From: Ephemerocybe angulata
Lineage: Eukaryota > Basidiomycota > Agaricomycetes > Agaricales > Psathyrellaceae
DNA: 64,000 bases
Direction: 5' to 3'
Assembly (NCBI GenBank): GCA_013368325.1
Contig: JAACJK010000001.1
Coordinates: forward strand, 2,852,001-2,916,000
Both the position numbers and the translations under genes were made by a program. Positions 30,518 to 41,132 of the stretch are shown piece by piece. The notes beneath the pieces are model-generated. The model made no database searches. It was not told where the DNA came from and was given only the letters and a program-made list of their open reading frames with translations. Numbering within the stretch: the first letter of the stretch is position 1; each line of letters starts with the position of its first letter.

Positions 30518-33500
30518 CTATGAACTTTCAGTACTACCATCGTCAGACGAAGACCCCTTCTTGACCCTGACAGAACCCGTGATCCCTTTCTCCCGCTGCT
30601 TAGCTAGATAGTCGTCGAACTTGTCCTTCCCCTTCCCCTTCCCCTTGCCCTTGGTGGTAGATTTTGATGTCGAAGCAGCGTCGTCAAGAGACGCAAAAAG
30701 TACGAATGTATGAGCCGTGAGATCGGCCATTTGCATGATACGAAGCGTGTTTTCCCCTGCATGCATAGCTCGTTCGAGGCGGATAATTTGCCCCGACCCA
30801 TCGGTATTTGGCTATGAAGTCCAGTGAGCAAGAAATTCAATGCGAGGGGATTATAGGATGCCTAAGAATCGCAAGCACGAGGAGGCCGAACACTCACCAT
30901 ATCGTTGTGGAACCAGATCTGTTGCGAGGGTGTACCATGGTTCACATCGACGACCACATCCCCAAGCATTGGCCACATCTGCTTCAAACCAAGGAGGCTT
31001 TCTGGATGTCTCCAATCAAGATTTGCTACGCTTTCAGTCGGGAAGCAAAGTAGCTGTATCTTGATTCGAGGCTTGGCCGCCTTCTTCTCCATATTTACGT
31101 TCCTAGCATCAGCGTCACTGAAACGGTGGTAAGCATATGTAGGCGAAGTGAGGGGTTTCAGAAGCAGCGCTGATTCCGCAATTGAAACGAAGGAGACGAT
31201 TAGGTACCTGAGTATCGAGAGACCCAATTCCCGCGCCTGATCACTGTTGATGGTGAAAGGCTGCTCAATAGTAGCCACCCTGGGGATTCCCTGTTGAACT
31301 ATCCAAACTCCAGGAACAGGAAGCCAAGGAGTCGAGGCTCCTGCTGACGAGGACTCTGCGGAACGTTGATCTTCAAAAGCCTGTGGGGTTACGTCGTCCA
31401 TGGGGGCATCCACAGGGACATTCTTGGCCGACTTTGACCGACTTTTTTCCTGGTCAGAATCCAAGTCCATGCCATCCGACCTTTTTGAAAGAGCTACGTG
31501 GCGAGAGCTTCGCGAGCCCGACCCAGACCTCTTCTGTTCAGTCGCAGACACTCTCATCGAGGACATACCAGAAACGGGGCTTCGTCGCTGCTTATTCACG
31601 CCTGTCGGCGTCTGCATCCGACTCGAAGCACCAGAGTTATCCCTAGAAGGCGATGGGATCCGACTAGATTCCAATGAACCGGTCCCAGAATTTGTGTCAT
31701 CGGGCGTTGGTAACGATGCCTGCGCTCGCCTTTCATTGAGATTCTGGAGTCGCCGTCTTTCCAGCGCTTCGCGATCAGGCTTCCTATCTTCTTCGTCCTC
31801 CTTGAGCTGCTCGGCGATCGATTTGGACTTCCTCATCCCAGGAATGGCAGGAGGCTTGCCTGCACCCGCCAAACCAGGTGGTTCGAAGCTATCGACGTCC
31901 ATCGCGTCACCAGATTGCTGCGGTAGCTGCATCTGCGTCGGACCAGTACCGGCACGTTGCACACTCACACTCGCCCTGGCGCTCCTCGAAGGCTCGCTCC
32001 CAGACGCGCTTCCGTAGTCGAGGTCAATTGGACTGTCGTAGGCCTGCCCTGTGAAGGCCCCGTCCCACGATAGGGATATCTCAGGCTCTTCGACCTTCGT
32101 TACCGTCACCTTCGCATTCTTTTCCGGATCGTGGTATGAGAATACCTGACGGATGGTACCATCTGGTAAGACTTGTCTGTGCGTCTCAAAAGCGACTGAG
32201 TGGGGTATTGTGTCAGGCCGAGAAGGGAGTGATGGATGTTGTAGTGGTTGTGGTTGCTGCTGCTGTAGTTGTTGTAGCTGTTGCAGTACTTGTTCGTGTA
32301 GCGGTTGAGATGCCGCTGGAGTTGGGGTTGGTATCTGATATTGGGTAGGCACCGGAATCATCCCAGTCGACATATTCGTAAAGCCCGCGTATGCTGGGTC
32401 ATATGCATATGCGCCAGCAGTTGTGGCTGGTGGTTGAGGAACGTAATTCGCCTGATACGGAGCGGGTTGGGGCCAATGCATCGTTGCCGCTGAAGTCGTC
32501 TGAAATTGGGGTTGAGTATCGAACGATGTGATTGAGGAAGACGCGGAGTTAGGAACGGGTCCAGATGGAGGGGTCCAATGCTTTTCACTCCTGAACTGGG
32601 ACTGTGGCTGCGGGACCGAATGCGATGCATGGTAGCAGCGCTCCGTACGGTGACAGACATGTTCATATTTCTTAGGCGAGTGTTGTTCCCTCTGTCTACT
32701 GAAGCGCGGGGAACGCTCGGGATTGCTGACGTCGGACATCCTGCGCCTAGGGTAGGGTTCAGAACCTGCGATGTCACCAGACATCCTCCGCTGTTTCCAA
32801 GGCCCCCGCGTCAAAGATTCGTCCCTAGGGTTGTCGTCGTTGAAACTGGACCTCCGCGCAGGCCAGTTACCCCTATCGTCACGGCCATCGTATTTGTGCT
32901 TGACGTACTTCGCTTTGGGCGAATCAGGATTACCCTTCAAGGGTGGAGAACGTGACCAACCTCTAGGGGGACCATCTCGCCGCTGTGGTTTATACTCCTC
33001 CCTCTCCTTCCTGACTACAGGTACTTCGTCCAAGGGGATTTTAGTCGCATATGTCCGCGTGCGGCTGCTGGACCGTGATCGTTCCCGATATGCAGCTTTG
33101 TTGAAACCCTTATAAGAGGGCGCCCTCGACGAAACGGACATCGGCGGGCTGGGTTCACGGTGACGGGCCACGGGCGGCGGCGAGTTTGGTCTTCTTCCTC
33201 TGACCCTATCATGATAGCCGTTTCGGACAGGTGAGCGGGTCCGCGGCCGATCGTCCCTGTCCCTCGATACGGAAACATGGTTTCGAGGTGGATACGAGGG
33301 CCGTAGCGACCTTTCTTCGAAAGGCGATCGTCTACGAGTCCCAGATAGTGTGCTCCTAGCGGGAGACATAGAACGTCGACGCCCTGAGGCGGAACGTGGG
33401 ACATAGCCTCGCGAATGTGATCGAGAGCGTGACCTGCGTCCGTTGTACGGCTTGCGATATTCATATCTGTCTTTGTCCCTGCCTCGTGACTGGCCGAGAT

Positions 33501-34888
33501 AATCTGTTTCCCGTTCCTTTCCCTTCGAAGAAGCATCAGAGCGGCGCGAATTCGGAGGCCTGGAGTCCGGTACTTCGACGTCGTTCCTACGAGGGCTGGG
33601 ATCGGACGGCTCATGATTATCATTGAGTATATGCGATGCTGCGGCTGCAAGTAGCATAGCTCGAGGACCTGTTGGTGGGGGATGTGATCCCGGAGACATC
33701 ACCTTACTGGAAGTAACGCTTGTAGGTTTGGCCGCGGTAGAGACCCGTGTAGGAGCCGGTGTCGAAGTTGCCACGTTCATCTCCGTCCTGGATCCGAGTC
33801 CAGGCGGAACGGGGGACGAGAATCCCGATGGTCCTGCCATTTGTGCGTCCTGAAGAACAGGCAACTTTCCAATCTTTTCGAGATCAGACACTGAGGAAAG
33901 GGCTTGGCGGATAAAATCTTCGCAAATCTCGTCTGTGATGATCGTCTGCGCTTTGCTTGAAAGCTCTTCCTCGGATTTGCTGGGCGCTTGTGATGCAGAA
34001 AGTGAGGTTGGTCGTCTTTGAGCTGCTTTTTTAACAATCAGAGGAACAAGAAGCTCCCTTGTATTCTTGAAAAGCTCATCGGATGAGCCACTCGCGCCAG
34101 TGGCTGACTTGACTCCTATTGCATGCGATCCCGAAGAATGGCCTTGGAACTCGTGGCTGACCACGTTCTTCGAACATGTGCCACCTAAAGTCAATCCTGG
34201 AATCACTTCTTCTGGATCTGGGGCTTGTCTGGTAGACGAAGGGGTAGGGGCAGTCGAAGAGGTAGGCACAGTATTGATCCCGTTACTTGTACTTGGGACA
34301 AGGTTCTGCAAGGACAAAGAATCGATAAGAATGATGATGACCTTGAGATGTGATACAAGGTAACCGTACCATAGCTGTGGCTGAAGAAACTCCCCCAACC
34401 ACCTCCCCCTTCGTTGACGAAGCGTCCCCTCCATTCGAAAAAGCGAGGTTGTCTGCCTGGATGGTACCGCTCCCTTTCAAAGAGCCTCCTTCAGGTTCGT
34501 CAGCCCCCATTCCAAGTCGCTCCATCAGTGATCCGGGAGGCGACGAACGAGGTGCCTCTGCTGAAGTTATTCTGTTCCGCAAGATCTTCTTCGGCGACTT
34601 CGAGGGTGTCTTCTGTATCTGCGCCGGGATGAAAGCAGGCGGCGGGGGTGTATGCACCTCTTCCTCGTTCGAACTCGATGCTTCGCTATCGCACTCCATC
34701 GAATGCGTGTCCCATCCGCCTGACGAAGCTCCAGTCAAACGACGTCCATTCCCAAAGCTAAGACCCTGAGCGGCATTCTGTTTCTGAGCGTGCATTCTCC
34801 TCTCCTCTTCTTCTAGCCCAGGCCTCGTCCAAGTCTTGTTGGGAAAATACGGCAGCCGTTTGCCAATCCGTGCAGCAAGATCCGCCAT
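30518..34888 (-). CDS. Large RS-rich nuclear-type protein, function unknown
   Basis: Exons 34370-34888, a large second exon to 30898 and a last exon 30518-30811. A further intron 31118-31207 is likely (donor AG|GTACCT, acceptor TTTCAG|T) but is 90 nt long and keeps the frame, so the product is 1376 or 1406 residues. Around residues 430-750 the protein has many Arg-Ser, Ser-Arg and Arg-Asp pairs (RSRSHSRGYVPRSASGRRRS) like splicing-linked RS proteins, followed by a Gln-rich stretch. The C-terminal part looks folded (PRIKIQLLCFPTESVANLDW and QQIWFHNDM joined to PNTDGSGQIIRLERAMHAGE). The last residues are Lys/Gly-rich. I do not recognise the folded region. It may act in RNA processing. Confidence 0.75.
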
Positions 34889-35346
34889 GCTGAGGTGTCC
34901 GCGCCGTAGTTGTTAAGTTGAACCAAAGAGGTAGCTTAGGGAAGTGTTATATGAAGCGCGGTTAGAGACTTGTTATTGTGGGGACAAAATGGGTGGAAAG
35001 CATGGGGGTTGAAAGCAAGAATGTGTTTTCCGGTCGTGAGACCGCTTGACACGGCTCAGCCGCTCAGGAGTGCCAAAATCCCACACCCCTTGATCGCCGC
35101 GCCGGCTAGCAGTCGGACAAGGGCTTATCGCTGCGGGACGAGTCGGAACGACGACGAAAGACATCAGCTCACTGTGTAGGACCTTCAAGACGCCAATACC
35201 TGATTAGCCTTCCGGAAGTCACAATAAGCGCCCGGAGTCCTGTCACACGCCCAAAATCACAGGCTGGCCATCTGTCTGTGGGTGTTGTATTTAAGATGCC
35301 GGACTACTGGAACGGTTACGTCGAATAAGCTTTGCCTTACACCACG
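34889..35346. promoter_or_regulatory. Divergent promoter region
   Basis: 458 bp between two divergent start codons (RS-rich protein and enoyl-CoA enzyme). It presumably contains both promoters; no specific motif was identified. Confidence 0.45.
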
Positions 35347-36540
35347 ATGACTACCCCAGACTACGCAATGCGCAACAAAGCGTTCAAGGATTCCATCGTT
35401 GCCCTGGATGGTGCAATCCTCACTATAACCTTGAACCGGGCAAAGCAGTGGGTTTCCCAACATTCTCTGGTCTGAGGGCCCGGCTAACCCTACTGCTCTA
35501 GACGAAACACGTTTACTGAGGACTTGGTCAAGGAGCTCATCGAGGTCTTTACTCTGGCAGATAGAGACGACAGAGTTCGAGCTGTCATTCTCACAGCTGA
35601 GCATACAGCTCCTGCTTATTGCTCTGGGGTATGCAGCTGCGGCATAGGGCAGAGCTGTTCATGCTAACCCCCTTTGAACCATAGGCCGATATATCGGGTG
35701 GTTGGAACCGGTTATGGGAACCTGAAGCTGAGAAGGAAGGAGAGCATGGTATGCCTTCGCGGTCCCGCACTGGCCCACTTGTCGCTAATATACAACATAT
35801 GAAGCCCATCGTGACGGAGGAGGCAGCCTCTCGCTCGCTATTCTCAACTGCCGCAAGATTACAATCGCCGCAGTCAACGGACATGCTGTAAGCTTTAATT
35901 AAGTATAAATCATATTAAGTGCACCGTCTAACTTCATATTCTTCAAATAATTAGGCTGGTGTTGGAATGACGGCACTTCAACTACCCTTCGACTTTCGTT
36001 TCGTTTGGGAAGGCGCCAAACTAACGTTCCCCTTCGTCCGTCGTGGTATCGTTCCTGAAGCTGTCTCGACCTACCTCCTTCCTCGTCTTGTGGGCCACTC
36101 CCGCGCGAGCTCCCTCTTCCTCTCGGGAGAAGTCGTCTCCCCAAATTCGCCTCACATTAACAGCCTCTACCACAAGATATTGCCTAACAGGGAGGATGTC
36201 TACCCCGCTGCAAAAGCATTTGCCCAGGAGCTCGCGCTGAATACGGCCCAGGTCAGTGTGGCGTACACGAAGGGCTTGATGCAGCATCCTGGCAAGAACG
36301 CCGAGGAGAATCACCTTCTGGATTCGCGGGCGATGAAGCTTCTGGCGAGCTCGCATGATGGGACAGATGGAGTGCAGGCATTCTTGGAGAAGAGAATGCC
36401 GAAATTTACGGATACGTTGTCCAAGAATTCTTCGCCATGGTATCCCTGGGTAAGTGCTCGCCATATACTTCGAGTTCCTGGACTTATGGGTTCATTAGTG
36501 GAGGCGTCTTGACGTAAAGCACTACAAGTCTAAGCTTTAA
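35347..36540 (+). CDS. Peroxisomal enoyl-CoA hydratase/isomerase (ECI-like)
   Basis: Exons 35347-35447, 35502-35628, 35685-35748, 35805-35887, 35955-36449 and 36499-36540 give 303 residues. It is a crotonase-fold enzyme: [20 protein letters not shown], then [20 protein letters not shown] (oxyanion hole), [20 protein letters not shown] (second oxyanion element) and [20 protein letters not shown]. The GIVPE segment, where isomerases keep their catalytic Glu, favours delta3,delta2-enoyl-CoA isomerase over a hydratase. The protein ends HYKSKL, a perfect PTS1 signal, so it should act in peroxisomal beta-oxidation of unsaturated fatty acids. The last exon (42 nt) supplies the targeting signal. Splicing is phase-consistent at all five junctions. 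Confidence 0.92.
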
Positions 36541-36641
36541 GCGCCAATGAAGCAGGTTTTGAAGCAGAAGCTCAAGAAAGGTACTGATCTCAAGCGTAAC
36601 TTGACCCTGTATGTACATCAAGGCACTGTTAATTTAGCGCC

Positions 36642-36980
36642 TTAGTATCCTATGATTAATCTAGGGCGAGAATCGATACGTTCAGCATACACAAGCACCC
36701 CAAACCCTTGCCTGATCAAGCCTCTGCATCCCTGCAAGAAATCCTTAGGGATTTCCCTGGACCGTACGAGATTTCTGAAGTGAAGTCGAAGGTGATCGAG
36801 GGTATGAAATTGTTCATAGGACCGCCTCTCGCCAGTACGTTGGCGTCGACTATCAATGCATGCGAAAATCTCGTCGTTGGAGAATTCAATCGTTCCTGTA
36901 AGCGTCAAAGTCTGTAGTTTTGGGGAGCTCCTCCACCTTCTTGCTCCCACCGGCCCTGTCCCTGGCGGAGGTACATCCAC
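36642..36980 (-). pseudogene. Orphan C-terminal fragment of an F-box-family gene
   Basis: A 112-codon frame directly downstream of the F-box gene at 37002, in the same direction. It reads LQTLTLTGTIEFSNDEIFAC, then DFLQGCRGLIRQGFGVLVYA and ends SRPRLIIGY. This aligns with the last 90 residues of the F-box protein at 27721 (VTLSGSLRFSDNEFFSFI; FIQGCKSLIKEGFDLSV; SRPMLVMGI). The N-terminal F-box part is absent, so it is a tail left by a duplication or deletion. Confidence 0.7.
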
Positions 36981-37001
36981 GCCCAGGGTCAGACAATCAC
37001 G

Positions 37002-38455
37002 TTAGGTGTACTTCACCTCGCCCACCACGAGAGATATCCCAATTCCGCGCCGAGACAAGTTCATACAACCCGATAGCAGCTCCTCCGAAAGTGTCTCCCT
37101 AGGGTTCCTGTAGCGTATCTGAACGTCTCTAATCTTTCCAATTGTCGGTCCAGAGTCGACTCCCTTCCCTGAATCTTCCTTCAAGCAGCCCACTGATAGC
37201 CTCTTCGTCGAGCCACAACGGCTCACAAAAAACGCCAGGAGTTCGTGATCTGAGAGCGTCAAAACTCCCGAGATGTCGAGGGTCTCAAGTTGAGGAAGCA
37301 ATTCCCCTGACTCGAGACGAAGCATGAGTCCACCCGGTTCGACGATGGGATCCAGCACCGATGATACCAGCCTCAGCTTCACGAGCTCGGGTAGGTGAGA
37401 CAGGAGATCTCCCAAGGGCTCTGCTTCGAACAACGCGTCGACGAGGCTGAGCTCCCGGAGGGAATATCTGTAAACCGGTACCACCTCAAGAAGGAGATGT
37501 GTGTAACGCTGCGAGTAGGACCACCTCGTCCAATGGCCTCCTCCATCGGGCTCGTGAAAGGCTTGGATGTGGAGCGACTTGAGGGGAACGCGTCCGAGTT
37601 TCGCGAGCAGCTCGATGGTGCCAAATGGACCGCTTGCATCGCCCGATAACGAAAGACGCTCGAGGTTGCGCGTCCGTTGCGTGCCGGGTAGAGGTGTGGT
37701 GGGGAGTGGGGAATAATATCCGAAGTCTGATTGGGAGATGCACAAAAACGAGGCCTGTCGCATGCGCGGCTTCAGAGCATGGACGTTCGACACAGCGAGC
37801 CGTCCCCTAGTCCCAAGCGTTGTGAGTTGATCCCAAGGTAGCTTGATGCCTATCTGCTCCAAGGGGCCTTAATCTCCACCTCTGAGAGCATAGGAAAGGC
37901 GGAAGGTCCAAGATCCAACTTCGAATAGTCCGATTGGTTCAGGATGATTGTCTCCTCTTCTGGGTATTCGCGAATCGCTAGCCTCGAGAGTATGGGAAAC
38001 GTAACGCCCGCATCCTCCAAGTGGGATTGCCAGTATATGGAGAAGATGGAATCGAAGGACCTGATGTGGGATGCATGCGAGGACACCACTTGTATGATGT
38101 TGATGGCCTCCGGCGAGGAGAAGTCGAGGCTGTCGATGTAGTAGGAATGTCTTTGTTTGAAAGCCGAGGTGAACGTGAACTTGAGATCAACGGGAGCGCC
38201 CGCCGTCCTTGCAAGCCAGAGTTCCAACATCTCTGTTTCTCTAGCGAGAGTTTCCATGATGAAGTGGATGGAGATGCTAGTCCATAAAGTCGGGTTTTGA
38301 AGGAAGAGCTCTCTCCATGCTTGACAGACTGCAGAGAGCCTGAAGGGAGACGGTCCTTCGACGTCGCCACCAGTATGAGAGGGAGTCCTCAGTAGAGTAT
38401 GCTGGAATATATTGACCCAAAGCTCCGCAGGAAGATCTGTTAGGACAGGCCACAC
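37002..38455 (-). pseudogene. F-box-like gene with a single-base frameshift
   Basis: Two frames on the minus strand join into one F-box-family protein: 38455 down to about 37864 (LTDLPAELWVNIFQHTLLRT, then LSAVCQAWRELFLQNPTLWT) and 37862 down to 37002 (LEQIGIKLPWDQLTTLGTRG and onward). At about 37860 the reading shifts by one base (AAG GCC CCT TGG reads to a stop; TTG GAG CAG is the continuing frame). The protein at 27721 has the matching segment GPLEQLKKL in one frame. There is no room for an intron, so this is a deletion in the genome or a sequence error. The true start is not clear: no ATG opens the frame at 38455, and an upstream exon ending before acceptor CTAACAG (38447) is likely. If intact, it would be an SCF-type receptor. 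Confidence 0.7.
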
Positions 38456-38864
38456 GGTTCAACGTTATTTAAGTGTTAGCTTCCGGCGAAGTGCATTGCC
38501 AGAATTTGATTGTACTTGCCACAAGTTGGGTCGCTGCAATCCTGCATCTCTGGGATGGCTTGAGGGAAAGATCGACCCCACATCCCAGGCTCCAGCGCAG
38601 CACTTAAGAAGGTGCTGCGCTTTCCAAGTCCGTTTTGAGCGCAGCCTCAAATTAGGCGCCCTGCCCTGCGGGCGTCTTTGTGTGGCACCACCTTCGATGC
38701 CTAATAAAGAACCCCCTGACGTCGTCCAAGTTCCAAGGCCTTTTGTTTGTTCACTCACGTCGACTTGAGACGCGCCTCGCTCGTAAAGGCCCCTCAGATA
38801 TCTCTAGGACTACGAACTTCACTTCGAGCGGTTACTACGCGTCGGTTTCGCAGAATCTAGCGAA
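38456..38864. other. Divergent intergenic region
   Basis: About 400 bp between the F-box gene and the RAI1-like gene. It may include a short 5' exon of the F-box gene on the minus strand and the RAI1 promoter. No independent gene. Confidence 0.4.
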
Positions 38865-40581
38865 ATGCCGACATCCAAGCGAAAGCTATCTGGGACGCTC
38901 AAAGACGAGGAGCGTGCATATGACCATTCAGGCGAGCCTCCCGCCGATTCCAGGCCTCTGAAGACGCCTAGACATCAGTCTCCTGCGGAAGATCCTACAA
39001 CTGGTGATGGTTCTGCACCCTCAACGAGTAATCCCAGACCCCCGCCTCACACTCTATCCTATCCTGACGTCAAGCAGCACAATGCCAGACAGACCCCTTT
39101 CCAGCTGCCAACGCAGATCGCGTCGTACTCGCACGACGAACATCATGCACAGCGCTTTGACAACTCCGCGATGCGGTACTACGTAGATCCTCCTCTTGGC
39201 GCGCGTCTGGACTATGGCTACGATCGCTGGATCCGAAAGCCGGATGAAAGGGGCCGGCTCGATGGATTGCTCAATGCCATCCGCGAGGTAAAGAAAGATG
39301 CCACAAAAGCAGGCGCTGTGCCAGACAACGGGGTGGTATCGTGGAGGGGTATCATGACCAAGTAGGTTCCAGTCATGTGTGGTGGTGTAACAATCTGACG
39401 TGTTTGAGAGAGAATATTGACGGCGCCATATGAAGAACGAGATGGGTGGGATTTGAACATCATGTGTGTCAATGGGACGCTGTACTTCGAAGAGCACTTG
39501 ACAGATCGACGGCTACAGGAAAAGTATGCACAAGTCGCGTTTCATCACGCTTCTCAGTTCAACAAAGCTAATGTTCTGTTGGTTGCAGAAACGACATGGC
39601 GCCTAGGCAACGCCAGCAGACTTACTATGGCTACGCGTTCGAGTCATATTGCACATCTGACGCGCCGGCACGACAACAGCAGCCTGGCGTACCGTCAGGC
39701 TGGGGAGGAGACGTGAACACCAACGTCCAATGGTGCAGTGTTGTACGGACAAAACTCGGTGACACGCGGATTGTCATCGGTGGGGAGGTAGACTGTGTCA
39801 GAGGTTCATTCTTTCTGTTCCCTACTGGCAGTAACCGGCGCTAAAACAGCATCGTTTTAGGCAGATATACTGGGCGGACTGATACGTTCGTGGAGCTGAA
39901 GACATCCATGGCTATACGTGGACAGAATGACGAAGCGAGGTTCGAAAAGTAAGTTCGTTACGTGGTGTCATTCCATGGAATAGTGACCGAACTTTATGCT
40001 CATGAAATCATCTGCCTCACATAGGAAACTTCTCAAGTTCTATTTCCAGTCATTTCTCCTTGGCGTGCCTGTAAGTGCTACCGTTATCGCGGATTGAGAT
40101 GCCGCTAACCATCCGTTCATCTCAGGAAATCGTGGTCGGATTTCGGACACCATCCGGTGTTATCACGACGACCCAGACGTTTAAGACGATTGAGATCCCT
40201 CGTCAAGTGCGCGGCAAGGCCGGAGCATGGAATCCATTGATCTGCCTAGAGTGGGGCGACAAGTTCCTGAAGACCGTGAAGGACGTCGTCCAGACCACGG
40301 CAGACAGCGCAAACGCGTCTCGGAATGTATGGCGGGCGACATTCGTACCTGGAACCGGTGTTACTGTGCGACTGCTGGACCAGACAGAAGTGGACGAGGT
40401 CGTTAATATGGAGGACCGGATTGGGTTCTTGCCGCGTTCGTATTGGTCCTCGGAGGTGCAAGCCCAGCCTGCACAGCCAGGCGGACGCCCGGTGACTGAT
40501 TCAGATTCAGACGCTCGGCGTGCTCAACGTCCTCCCGAAACAGCGCCGCCACCCGCTACGCATCGGGGATGGCAGATATAA
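38865..40581 (+). CDS. RAI1: RAI1/DXO-family decapping nuclease
   Basis: Exons 38865-39361, 39413-39523, 39589-39803, 39861-39948, 40025-40070 and 40126-40581 give 470 residues. The catalytic motifs of the RAI1/Dom3Z fold are all present: VVSWRGIMTKILTAPYEE (motif I), YYGYAFESYC (GxxxE type), NVQWCSVVRTKLGDTRIVIG leading to GEVDCV (motif III, metal-binding Glu/Asp) and FVELKTS (motif IV ExK). These bind the divalent metals for 5'-end triphosphate/NAD-cap removal and 5'-3' trimming. In yeast Rai1 partners with the Rat1 exonuclease in the nucleus. The N-terminus and C-terminal 60 residues are disordered and Pro-rich. An alternative frame after 40520 could form a different 3' end, but the stop at 40581 needs no splicing. 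Confidence 0.92.
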
Positions 40582-41132
40582 GTTCATGTGGGAGATGCAA
40601 TACGGAATCAGAAGACAAGGCCAGGACATCCCATTTGAGACGTCTATTCCTGCTGAATTCGCTATTGTGACCTTCGTGCCAGGACGACTGAGGTCATCAT
40701 ACTCGGTCATCTGATCCACATGGAAGTTTGATAGGCCATTGTGGGTCTAAAGGGGAGGATAAAACGGGAGAACCTGATTCAGCGCAAGTAGCTAGTTGAC
40801 CGTAGAAAAGCGGAGGGACCGTTCGAGTAGCGGGGGAGGAGCGAGGAGAGGGAGGATGATAATAAATCAATTATTATTTACGGCGCGTGCGGCGCGAGTC
40901 AGCAGACGGCCGGCCGGCGGGAGTTTTAAAGCCGAAACCCCGGAAAAAGCCGATACGCGTCGTCGCGTTTGAGAGCCGCAAGCGCAACCGTGACCCGCAA
41001 TTCTCTCTCTCAGCCATTACCAAGCCCGTCCTCAACGCGCCCCTCGTTCCCCAGCCCCTCCTCCACGTCGTCCAGCCCCCGGGCAGCAACGTCGAGCACG
41101 CTTCAGACAGCGACCACAGCCCACGCGTCGAG
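40582..41132. other. Intergenic region and 5' UTR
   Basis: 3' flank of the RAI1 gene and 5' UTR/promoter of the Whi5-like gene. The frame from 40887 lacks an ATG. AT-rich short stretch aataaatcaattattattta near 40860. Confidence 0.45.

Noticed and set aside
40520..40714. Alternative 3' reading frame of the RAI1 gene (GDGRYKFMWEMQYGIR...)
   Set aside because: The RAI1 frame ends at 40581 without it, and no splice site pair was needed to reach it.
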